A stretch of 16,440 nucleotides of DNA, taken from NCBI GenBank assembly GCA_036377675.1, contig DASUXY010000027.1:1-16440 (forward strand), written 5' to 3'. Shown here piece by piece: positions 6,225 to 13,548 of this stretch. Source of the stretch: DASUXY01 sp036377675 (GTDB taxonomy: Bacteria > Bacillota > Bacilli > Bacillales > Amphibacillaceae). The notes under the pieces were generated by a model, which made no database searches, was not told the origin of the DNA, and saw nothing but the letters and a program-made list of their open reading frames with translations. Within the stretch, counting starts at the first letter, position 1. Each line of letters starts with the position of its first letter. A program made the position numbers and the translations under genes.

Positions 6225-7607
6225 CTAAATTTCAATTACAATATCATCTATTTCCCCTTCGACGGACACTCCTTCTGGATGGTCAATCGAAATCGGTACA
6301 CGATGCTCACCCTCATCTAATCCATCAACGTCTATCGATAGGATAATGTCTGTTGCTTTTAATTGACGAATGTCTTTCTCCTTACCAACCACAGTTACAC
6401 TCATGACCGGTTGACGTGGACGGATAAAAGAAATATCCTGTCCCTCTTCACCGTTTTCGATGCGAATCGGAATATCTTCAATTGTTTTTTTTTGCGAACG
6501 CTCTCTTTCGTTCGACTTCTTTGATTGTGAATGATCTTCAGCCGCTGTTTTCTTGTCGGAAGCTTTTTCAGTTTTTTTCCTTTGTTCTAGACTGTTTTCA
6601 CTTTCAATTTTACTTTCTTTTTCACTTTCATTCGTTTTCTTCGGTTCCTCGACTTCGATTTTAACGTCTATGTGATCAACTTCAGGTGCTGCAACTCCTT
6701 CGGGTAATTCAAGCTCAACCTTCTGCTCTGTCGACTTCGTAATTTCTGATAAATCTACTTCTTCTGTACGAATCTCTTGAATTCCTTCTAAAATGTCACT
6801 TGTTGCAAAAACCTCTACTTCCTCAAGATTGGCATCGATGGACGACAATGAGTATCCTTGCGGGAGCTTTCCTGTCGTCGGTACTTTTATTGGAACTTTC
6901 TTACTAGGGTTTTGGACATCTACCGAGACGACTACATTTTCTGGTTCTACTTTAACGCGCAACTCATTTCCTTGACTATCATAAACATTTACAGGAACTT
7001 CGCGTTTATTGATCGGTTCGTTCACTCCTGCTACATCGACAAATACTTTTACTACCGCTACTTGATCAATGACACTTTGTGAACTCGTAATGACTACTGT
7101 ACCTGGTTCTACTTTCGGGTCGCCTAACTCAAATCCTTCTGGAAGTTGGTCTGTATTAATTAGGTCAACACTCACTGGAAACTCTTTTGTCGCTCGCTCT
7201 TCAATTGTTATATCAACTGATTTCGGTTCAATATATATAGACAGTTCATTCGGCACATTCTCATGTTCAATGTCTACTGTATGTTCACCTTCACCAAGCT
7301 TTTCTAAATCAACATATAGATTAAAGTTTCGCTGCCGGGCAGTTGGTGTTAACACACTAGCTGCCCCTTCCAATGTTACCGTAACAAATTCAGGAACACC
7401 ACTAACGACATATTTTTCGCTATCAATGCGAATTTCAACCGGAACTTCTTCGACGGTTTCCACTTCATCATTTTCATTGGGAAAAAATATAGATGCTTCA
7501 TTTTGTGAATTACCCGATTCGATGTTCACAAAAATGTATAGGAGAACAGCAAAAGCTAAGGAAAGTACACGTACGAACCATTTACTATTGAACCAATTTT
7601 TACCCAT
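6225..7607 (-). CDS. cdaR: CdaR, YbbR-domain regulator of the diadenylate cyclase
   Basis: This 460-residue protein has an N-terminal membrane anchor (about 11-28) and four YbbR-type beta repeats outside the membrane, at roughly 50-137, 140-232, 235-320 and 377-460. In the family it controls CdaA activity at the membrane. Between the third and fourth repeats lies a strongly charged Lys/Glu/Ser linker (about 320-375), longer than I would expect. The ATG overlaps the end of cdaA by 8 bp, a sign of translational coupling. The minus strand carries nine consecutive A at the end of the linker (6493-6485), a possible slippage site, but the frame stays open as given. Confidence 0.93.
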   Translation of the reverse strand: MGKNWFNSKWFVRVLSLAFAVLLYIFVNIESGNSQNEASIFFPNENDEVETVEEVPVEIRIDSEKYVVSGVPEFVTVTLEGAASVLTPTARQRNFNLYVDLEKLGEGEHTVDIEHENVPNELSIYIEPKSVDITIEERATKEFPVSVDLINTDQLPEGFELGDPKVEPGTVVITSSQSVIDQVAVVKVFVDVAGVNEPINKREVPVNVYDSQGNELRVKVEPENVVVSVDVQNPSKKVPIKVPTTGKLPQGYSLSSIDANLEEVEVFATSDILEGIQEIRTEEVDLSEITKSTEQKVELELPEGVAAPEVDHIDVKIEVEEPKKTNESEKESKIESENSLEQRKKTEKASDKKTAAEDHSQSKKSNERERSQKKTIEDIPIRIENGEEGQDISFIRPRQPVMSVTVVGKEKDIRQLKATDIILSIDVDGLDEGEHRVPISIDHPEGVSVEGEIDDIVIEI

Positions 7608-8421
7608 TCTTTTTTCCCCTCCACTTTCTAGATTTTTTCTCAGGGGACTTCATAAGAGAAGCTAAGTTTGTATATAAATAGTCACGTAATTCCTCCGACG
7701 TTAATTTTCTACGCAGTTCGCCATTTTTTGTTGCCGATATTTGACCCGTTTCTTCAGACACTACAATTGTTACCGCGTCCGTTACTTCACTAATACCCAT
7801 CGCTGCTCGATGTCTCGTTCCTAAGTCTTTTGCAATAAACGGATTTTCTGATAAAGGTAAGTAACAAGCTGCGGCAACGATACGGTCACGTTTAATAATC
7901 ACTGCCCCGTCGTGCAGTGGTGTATTTGGTGTAAATATATTGGTGAGTAATTGATGAGTCAGCTTCCCATTTATAGGTATACCCGTCTCCGCATATTCAC
8001 CAATTCCTGTTTCCCGCTCTATTGTAATTAAGGCACCCATCCGGCGTTTTGCCATATAATTACAAGACTCCACTAAATCATCGATCATCTGTTCCAAAAT
8101 TTCTTCTTCAGATTTCGTACTCCTTGTAAATAAATTACCCCGACCTAATTGCTCTAGAGCCCTTCGTAACTCAGGTTGGAATAATATGATAATTACTAAA
8201 AAACCCCAATAAATAGCTTGTCTTGTAATCCACTCCACTGTTTGCAAATCAAAGAGGATACTAATCATTCTGACCGCTAATACAACGATGATACCTTTTA
8301 AAAGTTGGATCGCCTTTGTACCTCTGATCAGCATAATTAATTTATATAAGACATACCAGACGAGAGCTATATCTACACCTATTCTTAGCAGGTTTAAAAA
8401 ATTAATTCCCCCATCAAGCAT
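7600..8421 (-). CDS. cdaA: Membrane diadenylate cyclase CdaA
   Basis: CdaA makes c-di-AMP from two ATP. The 273-residue protein has three N-terminal transmembrane helices (about 11-32, 38-58, 63-82), a short linker, and a DAC catalytic domain with the signature DGA at 171-173 (in TPLHDGAVI) and RHR at 203-205 (in GTRHRAAMG). The length and layout match CdaA rather than DisA or CdaS. The basic tail ends KWRGKKNG and overlaps the cdaR start by 8 bp. AAGGACGTGTCACC precedes the ATG. c-di-AMP controls potassium and osmolyte transport and is essential in many Bacillota. Expression could come from read-through of sigW-rsiW and from the two extended -10 elements upstream. Confidence 0.97.
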   Translation of the reverse strand: MLDGGINFLNLLRIGVDIALVWYVLYKLIMLIRGTKAIQLLKGIIVVLAVRMISILFDLQTVEWITRQAIYWGFLVIIILFQPELRRALEQLGRGNLFTRSTKSEEEILEQMIDDLVESCNYMAKRRMGALITIERETGIGEYAETGIPINGKLTHQLLTNIFTPNTPLHDGAVIIKRDRIVAAACYLPLSENPFIAKDLGTRHRAAMGISEVTDAVTIVVSEETGQISATKNGELRRKLTSEELRDYLYTNLASLMKSPEKKSRKWRGKKNG

Positions 8422-8474
8422 GGTGACACGTCCTTTATTACCGTTTTAAACTTTTTCATATTAATAATACATTT

Positions 8475-8483
8475 ATTATAGCA
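8475..8483 (-). promoter_or_regulatory. Extended -10 element upstream of cdaA (proximal)
   Basis: The minus strand reads TGCTATAAT, a perfect extended -10 box, about 55 bases upstream of the cdaA ATG. There is no good -35 box, which is tolerated for TGn-extended promoters. It would give cdaA-cdaR-glmM a housekeeping promoter independent of sigma-W. Confidence 0.55.
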
Positions 8484-8489
8484 TATTCC

Positions 8490-8498
8490 ATTATAACA
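8490..8498 (-). promoter_or_regulatory. Extended -10 element upstream of cdaA (distal)
   Basis: The minus strand reads TGTTATAAT, a second extended -10 box 15 bases upstream of the proximal one. No clear -35 is present at 16-18 bases. The pair may give two start sites, or only one may be active. Confidence 0.5.
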
Positions 8499-8563
8499 TG
8501 ATGCCACAAGCTAAGGTTAACACCCTCTTTATAAAGCATATGGTAGAGACGTAGAACAATGTA

Positions 8564-8594
8564 AGAAAAACTTAATCTTTGATCAGGTTTTTCT
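8564..8594 (-). terminator. AT-rich hairpin after rsiW, possible attenuator
   Basis: Overlapping the rsiW stop codon, the minus strand forms a 14-bp stem with one mismatch and one G-T pair around an AAA loop, starting AGAAAAAC and ending GTTTTTCT. The 3' arm contains five T, but no long T-run follows. It could be a weak terminator that lets part of the sigW-rsiW transcript continue into cdaA, or a 3'-end stabiliser. Confidence 0.5.
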
Positions 8595-9228
8595 AGTCAA
8601 AGGAAAAAATACTCTTGAAGAGCAGTTTAATGTTGAACCAAATCCATTCGAAAATTCGATCCACCGTTTCTAATTTACCATTCACTTCCCCGACAGATGC
8701 CATGAGCTCTTCCCCATCTATTTCATCATCAACAAGTTTACCGTTGATTAATGTTACATTTCCGTCCACTGTTCCCTCAATCTTCAAGTTCCCGTTTTTA
8801 ACGACTAAGTCGCCCTCTACCGTAACGTCTTCAGGAACGATCACTGTGTCACCTTCAATGATGAGGTTTTCCTGTTTTGATACCGTTAACTTACTATCTT
8901 GATTCCACATTGAAAAAATTCCACCAAACATAAAGACAAAAAAGATAGTAGCTGCTGTCCATACAGGGTGCATTTTAAACCAACGTATATATTTAACATG
9001 TCTTTTCTCCGTCGGGAGCTTTTGCATGACTTTCTTTGTAAAGTCTGATGGAGCTGAAGTTTGCTCCACACTTTTAATTAACGAGACCGTTCGTTTTAGT
9101 TCACGAAAATGGTTCTGACAATCTAGACATACTTCTAAGTGTTTTCGGAGTTTCGTTTCTTCTTCGTTCGTAATGTCTTCATCCAAAAAATCATGCATTA
9201 AATGTCTTGCTTGTGTTTTACACTCCAA
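8593..9228 (-). CDS. rsiW: Anti-sigma-W factor RsiW
   Basis: RsiW holds sigma-W inactive at the membrane until it is cut by PrsW and then RasP. The 211-residue protein has an N-terminal zinc-binding anti-sigma domain with Cys3, His30, Cys34 and Cys37 (HLEVCLDC), one transmembrane helix at about 88-108, and an extracytoplasmic domain of short beta repeats (GDTVIVPEDVTVEGD, KNGNLKIEGTVDGN). The frame is open to a GTG at 9237. However, the only ribosome binding site, AAAGGAG just after the sigW stop, overlaps that GTG, while a TTG at 9228 sits eight bases after it. Starting there also gives the Cys3/His30/Cys34/Cys37 numbering of B. subtilis RsiW. An ELMASVGEV segment resembles the MAS-containing PrsW cleavage region. 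It is coupled to sigW, 13 bp downstream. Confidence 0.95.
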   Translation of the reverse strand: MECKTQARHLMHDFLDEDITNEEETKLRKHLEVCLDCQNHFRELKRTVSLIKSVEQTSAPSDFTKKVMQKLPTEKRHVKYIRWFKMHPVWTAATIFFVFMFGGIFSMWNQDSKLTVSKQENLIIEGDTVIVPEDVTVEGDLVVKNGNLKIEGTVDGNVTLINGKLVDDEIDGEELMASVGEVNGKLETVDRIFEWIWFNIKLLFKSIFSFD

Positions 9229-9236
9229 GTAAACCA

Positions 9237-9241
9237 CTCCT
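9237..9241 (-). promoter_or_regulatory. Ribosome binding site that fixes the rsiW start
   Basis: AGGAG directly follows the sigW TAA and lies eight bases before TTG 9228, while overlapping the first base of GTG 9237. This rules out the longer frame as the normal start. Confidence 0.75.
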
Positions 9242-9808
9242 TTACACGTGACGAAGCTTTTTTCTTAAGGCTTCCCGGCCTCGATGAATTCGGGTTTTAA
9301 CCGTTCCTAAGGGAATATCTAAGATTTCACTAATTTCGCGAAGAGAGAATTCCTCTAAATACCGAAGCATAATAATGGAACGATATTTCGGCGCTAGTGC
9401 TGCAATCTGTTCCTGAATATAGCTTTGCAGTTCTATACTTTGTACTTCCTCTTCTGGTAACCGCTCATCTGCAGCCAATTGAGAGTACATATTTAAGCCA
9501 TCTGTTCCCTTAATTTCAGCATCAAGAAAGTAATCCGGTTTGCGCTTTCGAATGCGATCAATCGTTAAATTTGTTGCAATCCGATATAACCATGTTGAAA
9601 ACTTCCGATTTTCATCGTATGAATGAATGTTGACATATGCCCTAATAAATGCCTCTTGCGCCATATCTTCCGCCTCATGTGCATTACCTAACATTCGGAA
9701 ACAATGTTGATAAATCTTATGTTGAAAAAACGAGACCACATCTTCAAATGCAGATTGATCTCCTCTTTTAACTTGTTTTATTTTCTTTCTAATCATCATT
9801 GTGTTCAT
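9242..9808 (-). CDS. sigW: ECF sigma factor SigW
   Basis: This 188-residue extracytoplasmic-function sigma factor directs the envelope-stress and antimicrobial-peptide resistance regulon. Region 2 spans about 24-92, with HEAEDMAQEAFIRAYVN, RKFSTWLYRIATNLTID and RIRKRKPDYFLDAE. Region 4 spans about 128-184, with the helix-turn-helix FSLREISEILDIPLGTVKTR. Length and sequence agree closely with B. subtilis SigW. The ATG at 9808 has GAGG seven bases upstream. It is transcribed from a sigma-W promoter immediately upstream (autoregulation) and followed by its anti-sigma gene. The neighbouring genes rocF and cdaA are in the same order as in B. subtilis. Confidence 0.97.
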   Translation of the reverse strand: MNTMMIRKKIKQVKRGDQSAFEDVVSFFQHKIYQHCFRMLGNAHEAEDMAQEAFIRAYVNIHSYDENRKFSTWLYRIATNLTIDRIRKRKPDYFLDAEIKGTDGLNMYSQLAADERLPEEEVQSIELQSYIQEQIAALAPKYRSIIMLRYLEEFSLREISEILDIPLGTVKTRIHRGREALRKKLRHV

Positions 9809-9841
9809 TATAATACCTCGCCAACTATGCGATACTTATAT

Positions 9842-9868
9842 TACGAATACTCGTTTGAAAAAGTTTCA
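9842..9868 (-). promoter_or_regulatory. Sigma-W autoregulatory promoter of sigW
   Basis: On the minus strand TGAAAC (9868-9863) is followed after 17 bases by CGTA (9845-9842). This is the hallmark -35/-10 pair of sigma-W promoters. It lies about 35 bases upstream of the sigW ATG, as in B. subtilis. Confidence 0.9.
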
Positions 9869-9933
9869 CTTCTATACAATTTTGTTAGTTTTCAGTAAAA
9901 TCTATGTTTTTTCACAAACCCGAACATTTTTCA

Positions 9934-9962
9934 TTGCAAAATAATAGATAATTACATAATAT
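9934..9962 (+). promoter_or_regulatory. Sigma-A-type promoter of the Spo0E-like gene
   Basis: TTGCAA (9934-9939) and TAATAT (9957-9962) are separated by 17 bases. The element points away from sigW and lies 28 bases before the GTG start of the Spo0E-like gene. Its upstream end is about 65 bases from the divergent sigma-W promoter. Confidence 0.6.
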
Positions 9963-9989
9963 AGTATAGTGGATGGGAGGGCAATTGAA

Positions 9990-10154
9990 GTGGGTAATAC
10001 GTTACTAACAGAAATAGAAAAATGTCGTCAAGAAATGATTCGATTAAGTACTGTATATGGATTAACATCACAAACCGTGATTCAGTCTAGCGAACGGCTT
10101 GATGTACTCCTCAATAAATATCAAAGGCAACTATCCATACATTCATTCAACTGA
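9990..10154 (+). CDS. Spo0E-like aspartyl-phosphate phosphatase
   Basis: This small protein of 54 residues forms two predicted helices (LLTEIEKCRQEMIRLSTVYG and TVIQSSERLDVLLNKYQRQL). The second contains the S-x(2)-LD-x(2)-L signature of the Spo0E/YisI/YnzD family. Such proteins dephosphorylate Spo0A~P and delay sporulation, so it suggests an endospore former. The frame opens earlier with a GTG at 9969. I chose the GTG at 9990 because GGGAGG lies nine bases upstream of it and the homology starts there. It is the only clear plus-strand gene, divergent from sigW, with its own promoter and followed by an intrinsic terminator. Which member of the family it corresponds to cannot be told from the sequence. 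Confidence 0.83.
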   Translation: MGNTLLTEIEKCRQEMIRLSTVYGLTSQTVIQSSERLDVLLNKYQRQLSIHSFN

Positions 10155-10202
10155 AACAACTCACAGCACCGCTTATACATTCATTGAATAATAGTAGGTG
10201 AT

Positions 10203-10250
10203 AAAAAAGACATCGACTTTCATATTAAAAAGTAATGTCTTTTTTATTTT
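10203..10250 (+). terminator. Intrinsic terminator after the Spo0E-like gene
   Basis: An 11-bp perfect stem AAAAAAGACAT / ATGTCTTTTTT encloses a partly paired inner region (ACTTT / AAAGT) and runs into a T-rich tail on the plus strand. Its A-rich 5' arm could also serve minus-strand transcription from rocF. Confidence 0.8.
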
Positions 10251-10340
10251 TTAAGGATTTGAAACAACAATCTTCTTTCAACTTCATTCCATCTTCTCAC
10301 CAAGTCGCCAAAGTTCTAGTGGAATCGCGAGTAACTGTTA

Positions 10341-11234
10341 TCATTTTAGTTTTTCTCCAAATAATGAACCGATTAACCCAACGGCTAAATCAGCCGTTTT
10401 ATTTTTCTCATCTAAAATTGGATTAACCTCTACTACTTCAGCAGATACTAAAACATTTGCTTCGGCAATCATTTCCATTGCTAAATGACTCTCTCGATAA
10501 GTCAATCCTCCGATGACCGGGGTTCCTACGCCTGGAGCTTCTGTTGGATCCAGAGCATCTAAGTCAAGACTGAGATGAATGCCATCTGTTCTCTCTTGAA
10601 GGTAGTGTAAACTATCTTCGATAACTTTCGACATTCCAAGGCGATCAATTTCATGCATCGTATACACTCGGATACCTTTTTGACGAATGAACTCTTTTTC
10701 ACCTTTGTCTAAAGAACGTGCCCCAATGACGACAACATTTTCACATTTCACTTTAGGACGATATCCAAAAACGTTTGTCAGCTCGTCGCTTCCATATCCT
10801 AAGCTCGCTGCCAGGGGCATACCGTGAATGTTTCCAGATGGCGATGTTTCACTCGTGTTTAAATCACCATGAGCGTCATACCAAATGACACCTAAATTAT
10901 TATAATGTTTAGCAACTCCCGCCAAGCTTCCAATAGCAATACTATGATCGCCACCAAGTACTAATGGGAACCGGCCGTTGTTCACTTCTTTACTTACCAT
11001 TTGAGCCAAGTGCTCATTTACTTGTACCACTTCAGGTAGATTTTTCGCTTCATTGACATCTTCTTCTGCCGGGCGATGAATGGGAAGATCTCCTAAATCG
11101 TTGATTCGATAATGTAGGCGTTCTAACCTTTGGATTACCCCGGCATAGCGAATAGCACTTGGACCCATATCCACTCCACGCCGACTCTGTCCTAAATCCA
11201 TTGGCACTCCTATAATCGTGATGTTCTGTTTCAT
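10341..11234 (-). CDS. rocF: Arginase RocF
   Basis: RocF hydrolyses L-arginine to ornithine and urea, the first step of arginine catabolism. The 297-residue protein is of normal bacterial arginase length. The binuclear manganese ligands are visible: His97 in GGDHS, Asp120, His122 and Asp124 in DAHGDLN, and Asp224 and Asp226 in SLDLDALDP. The start ATG has AGGGG about eight bases upstream. It is flanked by its own promoter upstream and by the convergent Spo0E-like gene downstream. rocF lies next to sigW in B. subtilis as well, so this is an ancestral neighbourhood. No AhrC or RocR site could be identified with confidence. Confidence 0.96.
   Translation of the reverse strand: MKQNITIIGVPMDLGQSRRGVDMGPSAIRYAGVIQRLERLHYRINDLGDLPIHRPAEEDVNEAKNLPEVVQVNEHLAQMVSKEVNNGRFPLVLGGDHSIAIGSLAGVAKHYNNLGVIWYDAHGDLNTSETSPSGNIHGMPLAASLGYGSDELTNVFGYRPKVKCENVVVIGARSLDKGEKEFIRQKGIRVYTMHEIDRLGMSKVIEDSLHYLQERTDGIHLSLDLDALDPTEAPGVGTPVIGGLTYRESHLAMEMIAEANVLVSAEVVEVNPILDEKNKTADLAVGLIGSLFGEKLK
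10380..10404 (+). terminator. Terminator-like hairpin in the 3' end of rocF, plus strand
   Basis: A perfect 7-bp GC-containing stem (AACGGCT / AGCCGTT, 5-base loop) is followed by TTATTTTTC on the plus strand. It lies inside the last part of rocF and would stop plus-strand transcripts that escape the upstream terminator. It may be coincidental coding sequence. Confidence 0.35.
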
Positions 11235-11270
11235 CTGATCAGCCCCTACCGATGTAATAGTTATTATCTT

Positions 11271-11300
11271 ATCTTACCGAATAAGCAGGTAATGACTCAA
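11271..11300 (-). promoter_or_regulatory. Candidate sigma-A-type promoter of rocF
   Basis: TTGAGT (11300-11295) and TAAGAT (11276-11271) on the minus strand are 18 bases apart, about 37 bases upstream of the rocF ATG and downstream of the mevalonate-operon terminator. In B. subtilis rocF is sigma-L/RocR controlled; I see no clear sigma-54 (GG-N10-GC) element here. Confidence 0.45.
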
Positions 11301-11335
11301 CTGAACATATTTTTGTATATATATACAATACGTAT

Positions 11336-11373
11336 AAAAAGAGCTAAGTACGCTACGCACATACTTAGCTCTT
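11336..11373 (-). terminator. Intrinsic terminator of the mevalonate operon
   Basis: A perfect 12-bp stem (AAGAGCTAAGTA / TACTTAGCTCTT) with an 11-base loop is followed by T residues on the minus strand. It starts about 11 bases after the mvaK2 stop and separates the operon from rocF. Confidence 0.92.
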
Positions 11374-11384
11374 CTTCATCATCT

Positions 11385-12485
11385 TTATTGTATTTCCATC
11401 GATCCCTCTTCGCTCACTTGGAGGTCAAGAGGTATAATTCCTGCATCAACCCATGCTTGTTTCAACTGCTCTGCAGCTCGTTTACTCGGCATAAAGGCAA
11501 TTCCGCAATCTCCACCACCCGCTCCTGATTGCTTCCCAGCCCCTCCATATTGAACAGCCAAATCACATAGTTTACGTAATAACGGCGTTTCTAGTTCAAC
11601 GTTAGCCTGTTTGCCAACGGTAGCTAGGGCATGCCTGTTTTGTTGAACACCTTTCAATAGTAGAGGGATATTTTCTTCTTCCATACCTTTGAAAAAGTTC
11701 CCAACTCCTTCTTTACTTGAGGAAAGAAAGGTTGCAAACTGATCAGGATTATTTTGTTTGAGCTTTAATACTTCGTTAACAAGTTTAGAGGTTGAGGCTG
11801 GTTTACCTGTCCATCCGATACAAATATGAACATTTTTCGGTAGTTTAAGCGGACGTGCCATAAAATAAATCCATTCTTTCGTAAGTATTTCTAATAAAGA
11901 ATTTGCTTTCTCATATTGCTCTAATAGCCAGTCTGCTTGAAATGATGCGTACTGCAGAACACCACCGTGGGCAGACGCCGCCACATCAGCTCCCGAACCA
12001 TTACCTTGAACGTTAACATGAGCAAGAGATGCTAACTTGAACAATAGCAGAGCAGTTGGTTCATTCGGCATATACTTTTTCAAAATCGCATAAATGGCAG
12101 ACGTAACGACTGCTGCACTAGATCCGAGTCCGTATTTTTTTCCTGACTCATCGTCCAGTTCACTTTTTACAGTTAGCGAAAATGGACGTAGTGAAATGTT
12201 CGATTCTTTTAAATATGTAAGCGCAATCGTCATCGCTTCTTCAATAAAACGAAGCCGATGATCGTTTTTATGCACCTTCACTCGACCGTTTTTAAACGAC
12301 CATGGTATATCAATCAAGTTAAAGTTTTCTAACGTCAATACATTTCGGTCGCACTCTGTAATTGTCGTATAGACGAAGCGGTTCACAGCCATGACAGCAA
12401 GCTGATGATACGGTTCAAGTACGGCAAATTCACCAGCAATCATTAATTTTCCAGGTGTTTTAATCGTCAAAGATTTATGTGACAA
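11385..12485 (-). CDS. mvaK2: Phosphomevalonate kinase
   Basis: This enzyme phosphorylates 5-phosphomevalonate to 5-diphosphomevalonate in the cytoplasm. The 366-residue GHMP kinase shows TPGKLMIAGEFAVLEPYH at the N-terminus (the phosphomevalonate kinase signature), the ATP loop KYGLGSSAAV at 117-126, GNGSGADVAASAHGG, and the C-terminal glycine-rich QSGAGGGDCGIA. This combination identifies it as the phosphomevalonate rather than the mevalonate kinase. The start is a TTG at 12485 with GGGGTTGAG upstream. It is the last gene of the operon, 13 bp after mvaD, and is followed directly by a strong terminator. Confidence 0.94.
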   Translation of the reverse strand: MSHKSLTIKTPGKLMIAGEFAVLEPYHQLAVMAVNRFVYTTITECDRNVLTLENFNLIDIPWSFKNGRVKVHKNDHRLRFIEEAMTIALTYLKESNISLRPFSLTVKSELDDESGKKYGLGSSAAVVTSAIYAILKKYMPNEPTALLLFKLASLAHVNVQGNGSGADVAASAHGGVLQYASFQADWLLEQYEKANSLLEILTKEWIYFMARPLKLPKNVHICIGWTGKPASTSKLVNEVLKLKQNNPDQFATFLSSSKEGVGNFFKGMEEENIPLLLKGVQQNRHALATVGKQANVELETPLLRKLCDLAVQYGGAGKQSGAGGGDCGIAFMPSKRAAEQLKQAWVDAGIIPLDLQVSEEGSMEIQ

Positions 12486-12498
12486 AATTGCTCAACCC

Positions 12499-13476
12499 CT
12501 ATAAATAGGATATTCCTTCTCCTACCCTACTTAAAATAACTTCAGAGACACCAGGTATTTCCCGTAATTTTTTTTCTACTTGAGCCTCATGCTCCGGTAA
12601 ATAAAGAACTTTAACATTAGGACCTGCATCAATTGTAAAATACACAGGAATACCTTCTGCTCGCATCTGTTGAATCGTTTGCATAACGGTTACTGTCGAA
12701 TCCTGCCAATACATAAATGGTGGATTCGCACCGAATGTCGTTGCATGCATTTTTAAACAATTCGCTTCGGCAATTTGACCAACTTGTTCAAAATCACGTG
12801 CCATAATCCCCGCTTTTATATTTTCTAAATCGCTCGGAATACTATCTACCCAACTAGGGAAAAAAGGTGACGTATCTACTGTTCGCTTCATACCTTCGCG
12901 ACTGGATACTTTCTTCATCGTAGCCGATAGAACGACAGCAGCAACGCGAACATCCCAATGGTTTTGCGGAGCGATTGGCACGGCATATGAGTCCGAACCA
13001 TCGGCCTTTGATCCTTTTTTCCATTCAGCGAAGCCCCCGTAAATTGACCGACAAGCAGAACCTGATCCTTGACGTGTTAAACGCGAAAGCTCTGTCTCCG
13101 TCAATGTTAATCCAAGGGCTTTTGAAGATGCAGCACTTAAGGCAGCAAATCCCGATGCTGAAGAGGCAAAACCAGCAGCCGTAGGAACTTCATTTACCGA
13201 ATGAACTTCAGCAAATAAACCTTCTCGATTGGCAATGTTCCTTACAATATCGAGGAATTGTGTAACTCGCGTAAACGGTTCACCACTTACTTGTCGTTCA
13301 TCTAGAAAAAAGACATCTTCTGTTAAATTTTCTTGGAAATGGACAGTTGTTTTCGTATAAAAACCATCCAATGTGAGGGAAAGGCTATTATTCGTCGGCA
13401 AAATCAACGATTCATCGCGCTTCCCCCAATATTTAATCAGAGCAATATTTGTATGTGCTTTAGCTGTTGCCTTCAT
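12499..13476 (-). CDS. mvaD: Diphosphomevalonate decarboxylase
   Basis: It converts diphosphomevalonate to isopentenyl diphosphate with ATP, CO2 being lost. The 325-residue protein carries NIALIKYWGKRDE (about 10-22), the ATP/phosphate loop PTAAGFASSASG (98-109), SGSACRSIYGGFAEW (138-152) and TIDAGPNVKV (281-290) with the catalytic Asp283. These are typical of the decarboxylase branch of the GHMP family. A strong AAAGGAGAG precedes the ATG. It is the third gene of the operon, 72 bp after mvaK1 and 13 bp before mvaK2, matching the mvaK1-mvaD-mvaK2 order of staphylococci and streptococci. Confidence 0.96.
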   Translation of the reverse strand: MKATAKAHTNIALIKYWGKRDESLILPTNNSLSLTLDGFYTKTTVHFQENLTEDVFFLDERQVSGEPFTRVTQFLDIVRNIANREGLFAEVHSVNEVPTAAGFASSASGFAALSAASSKALGLTLTETELSRLTRQGSGSACRSIYGGFAEWKKGSKADGSDSYAVPIAPQNHWDVRVAAVVLSATMKKVSSREGMKRTVDTSPFFPSWVDSIPSDLENIKAGIMARDFEQVGQIAEANCLKMHATTFGANPPFMYWQDSTVTVMQTIQQMRAEGIPVYFTIDAGPNVKVLYLPEHEAQVEKKLREIPGVSEVILSRVGEGISYL

Positions 13477-13548
13477 TACTTCTCTCCTTTAGTTTGCGAC
13501 GATTCTACTTTGATCAAGTATCGAAATGGCTACAAACACGCAAAAAAA

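Noticed and set aside
7069..7665. 198-codon plus-strand frame opposite cdaR
   Set aside because: It mirrors the codon pattern of cdaR, has no start signal, and the Ser/Thr-rich translation resembles no protein I know.
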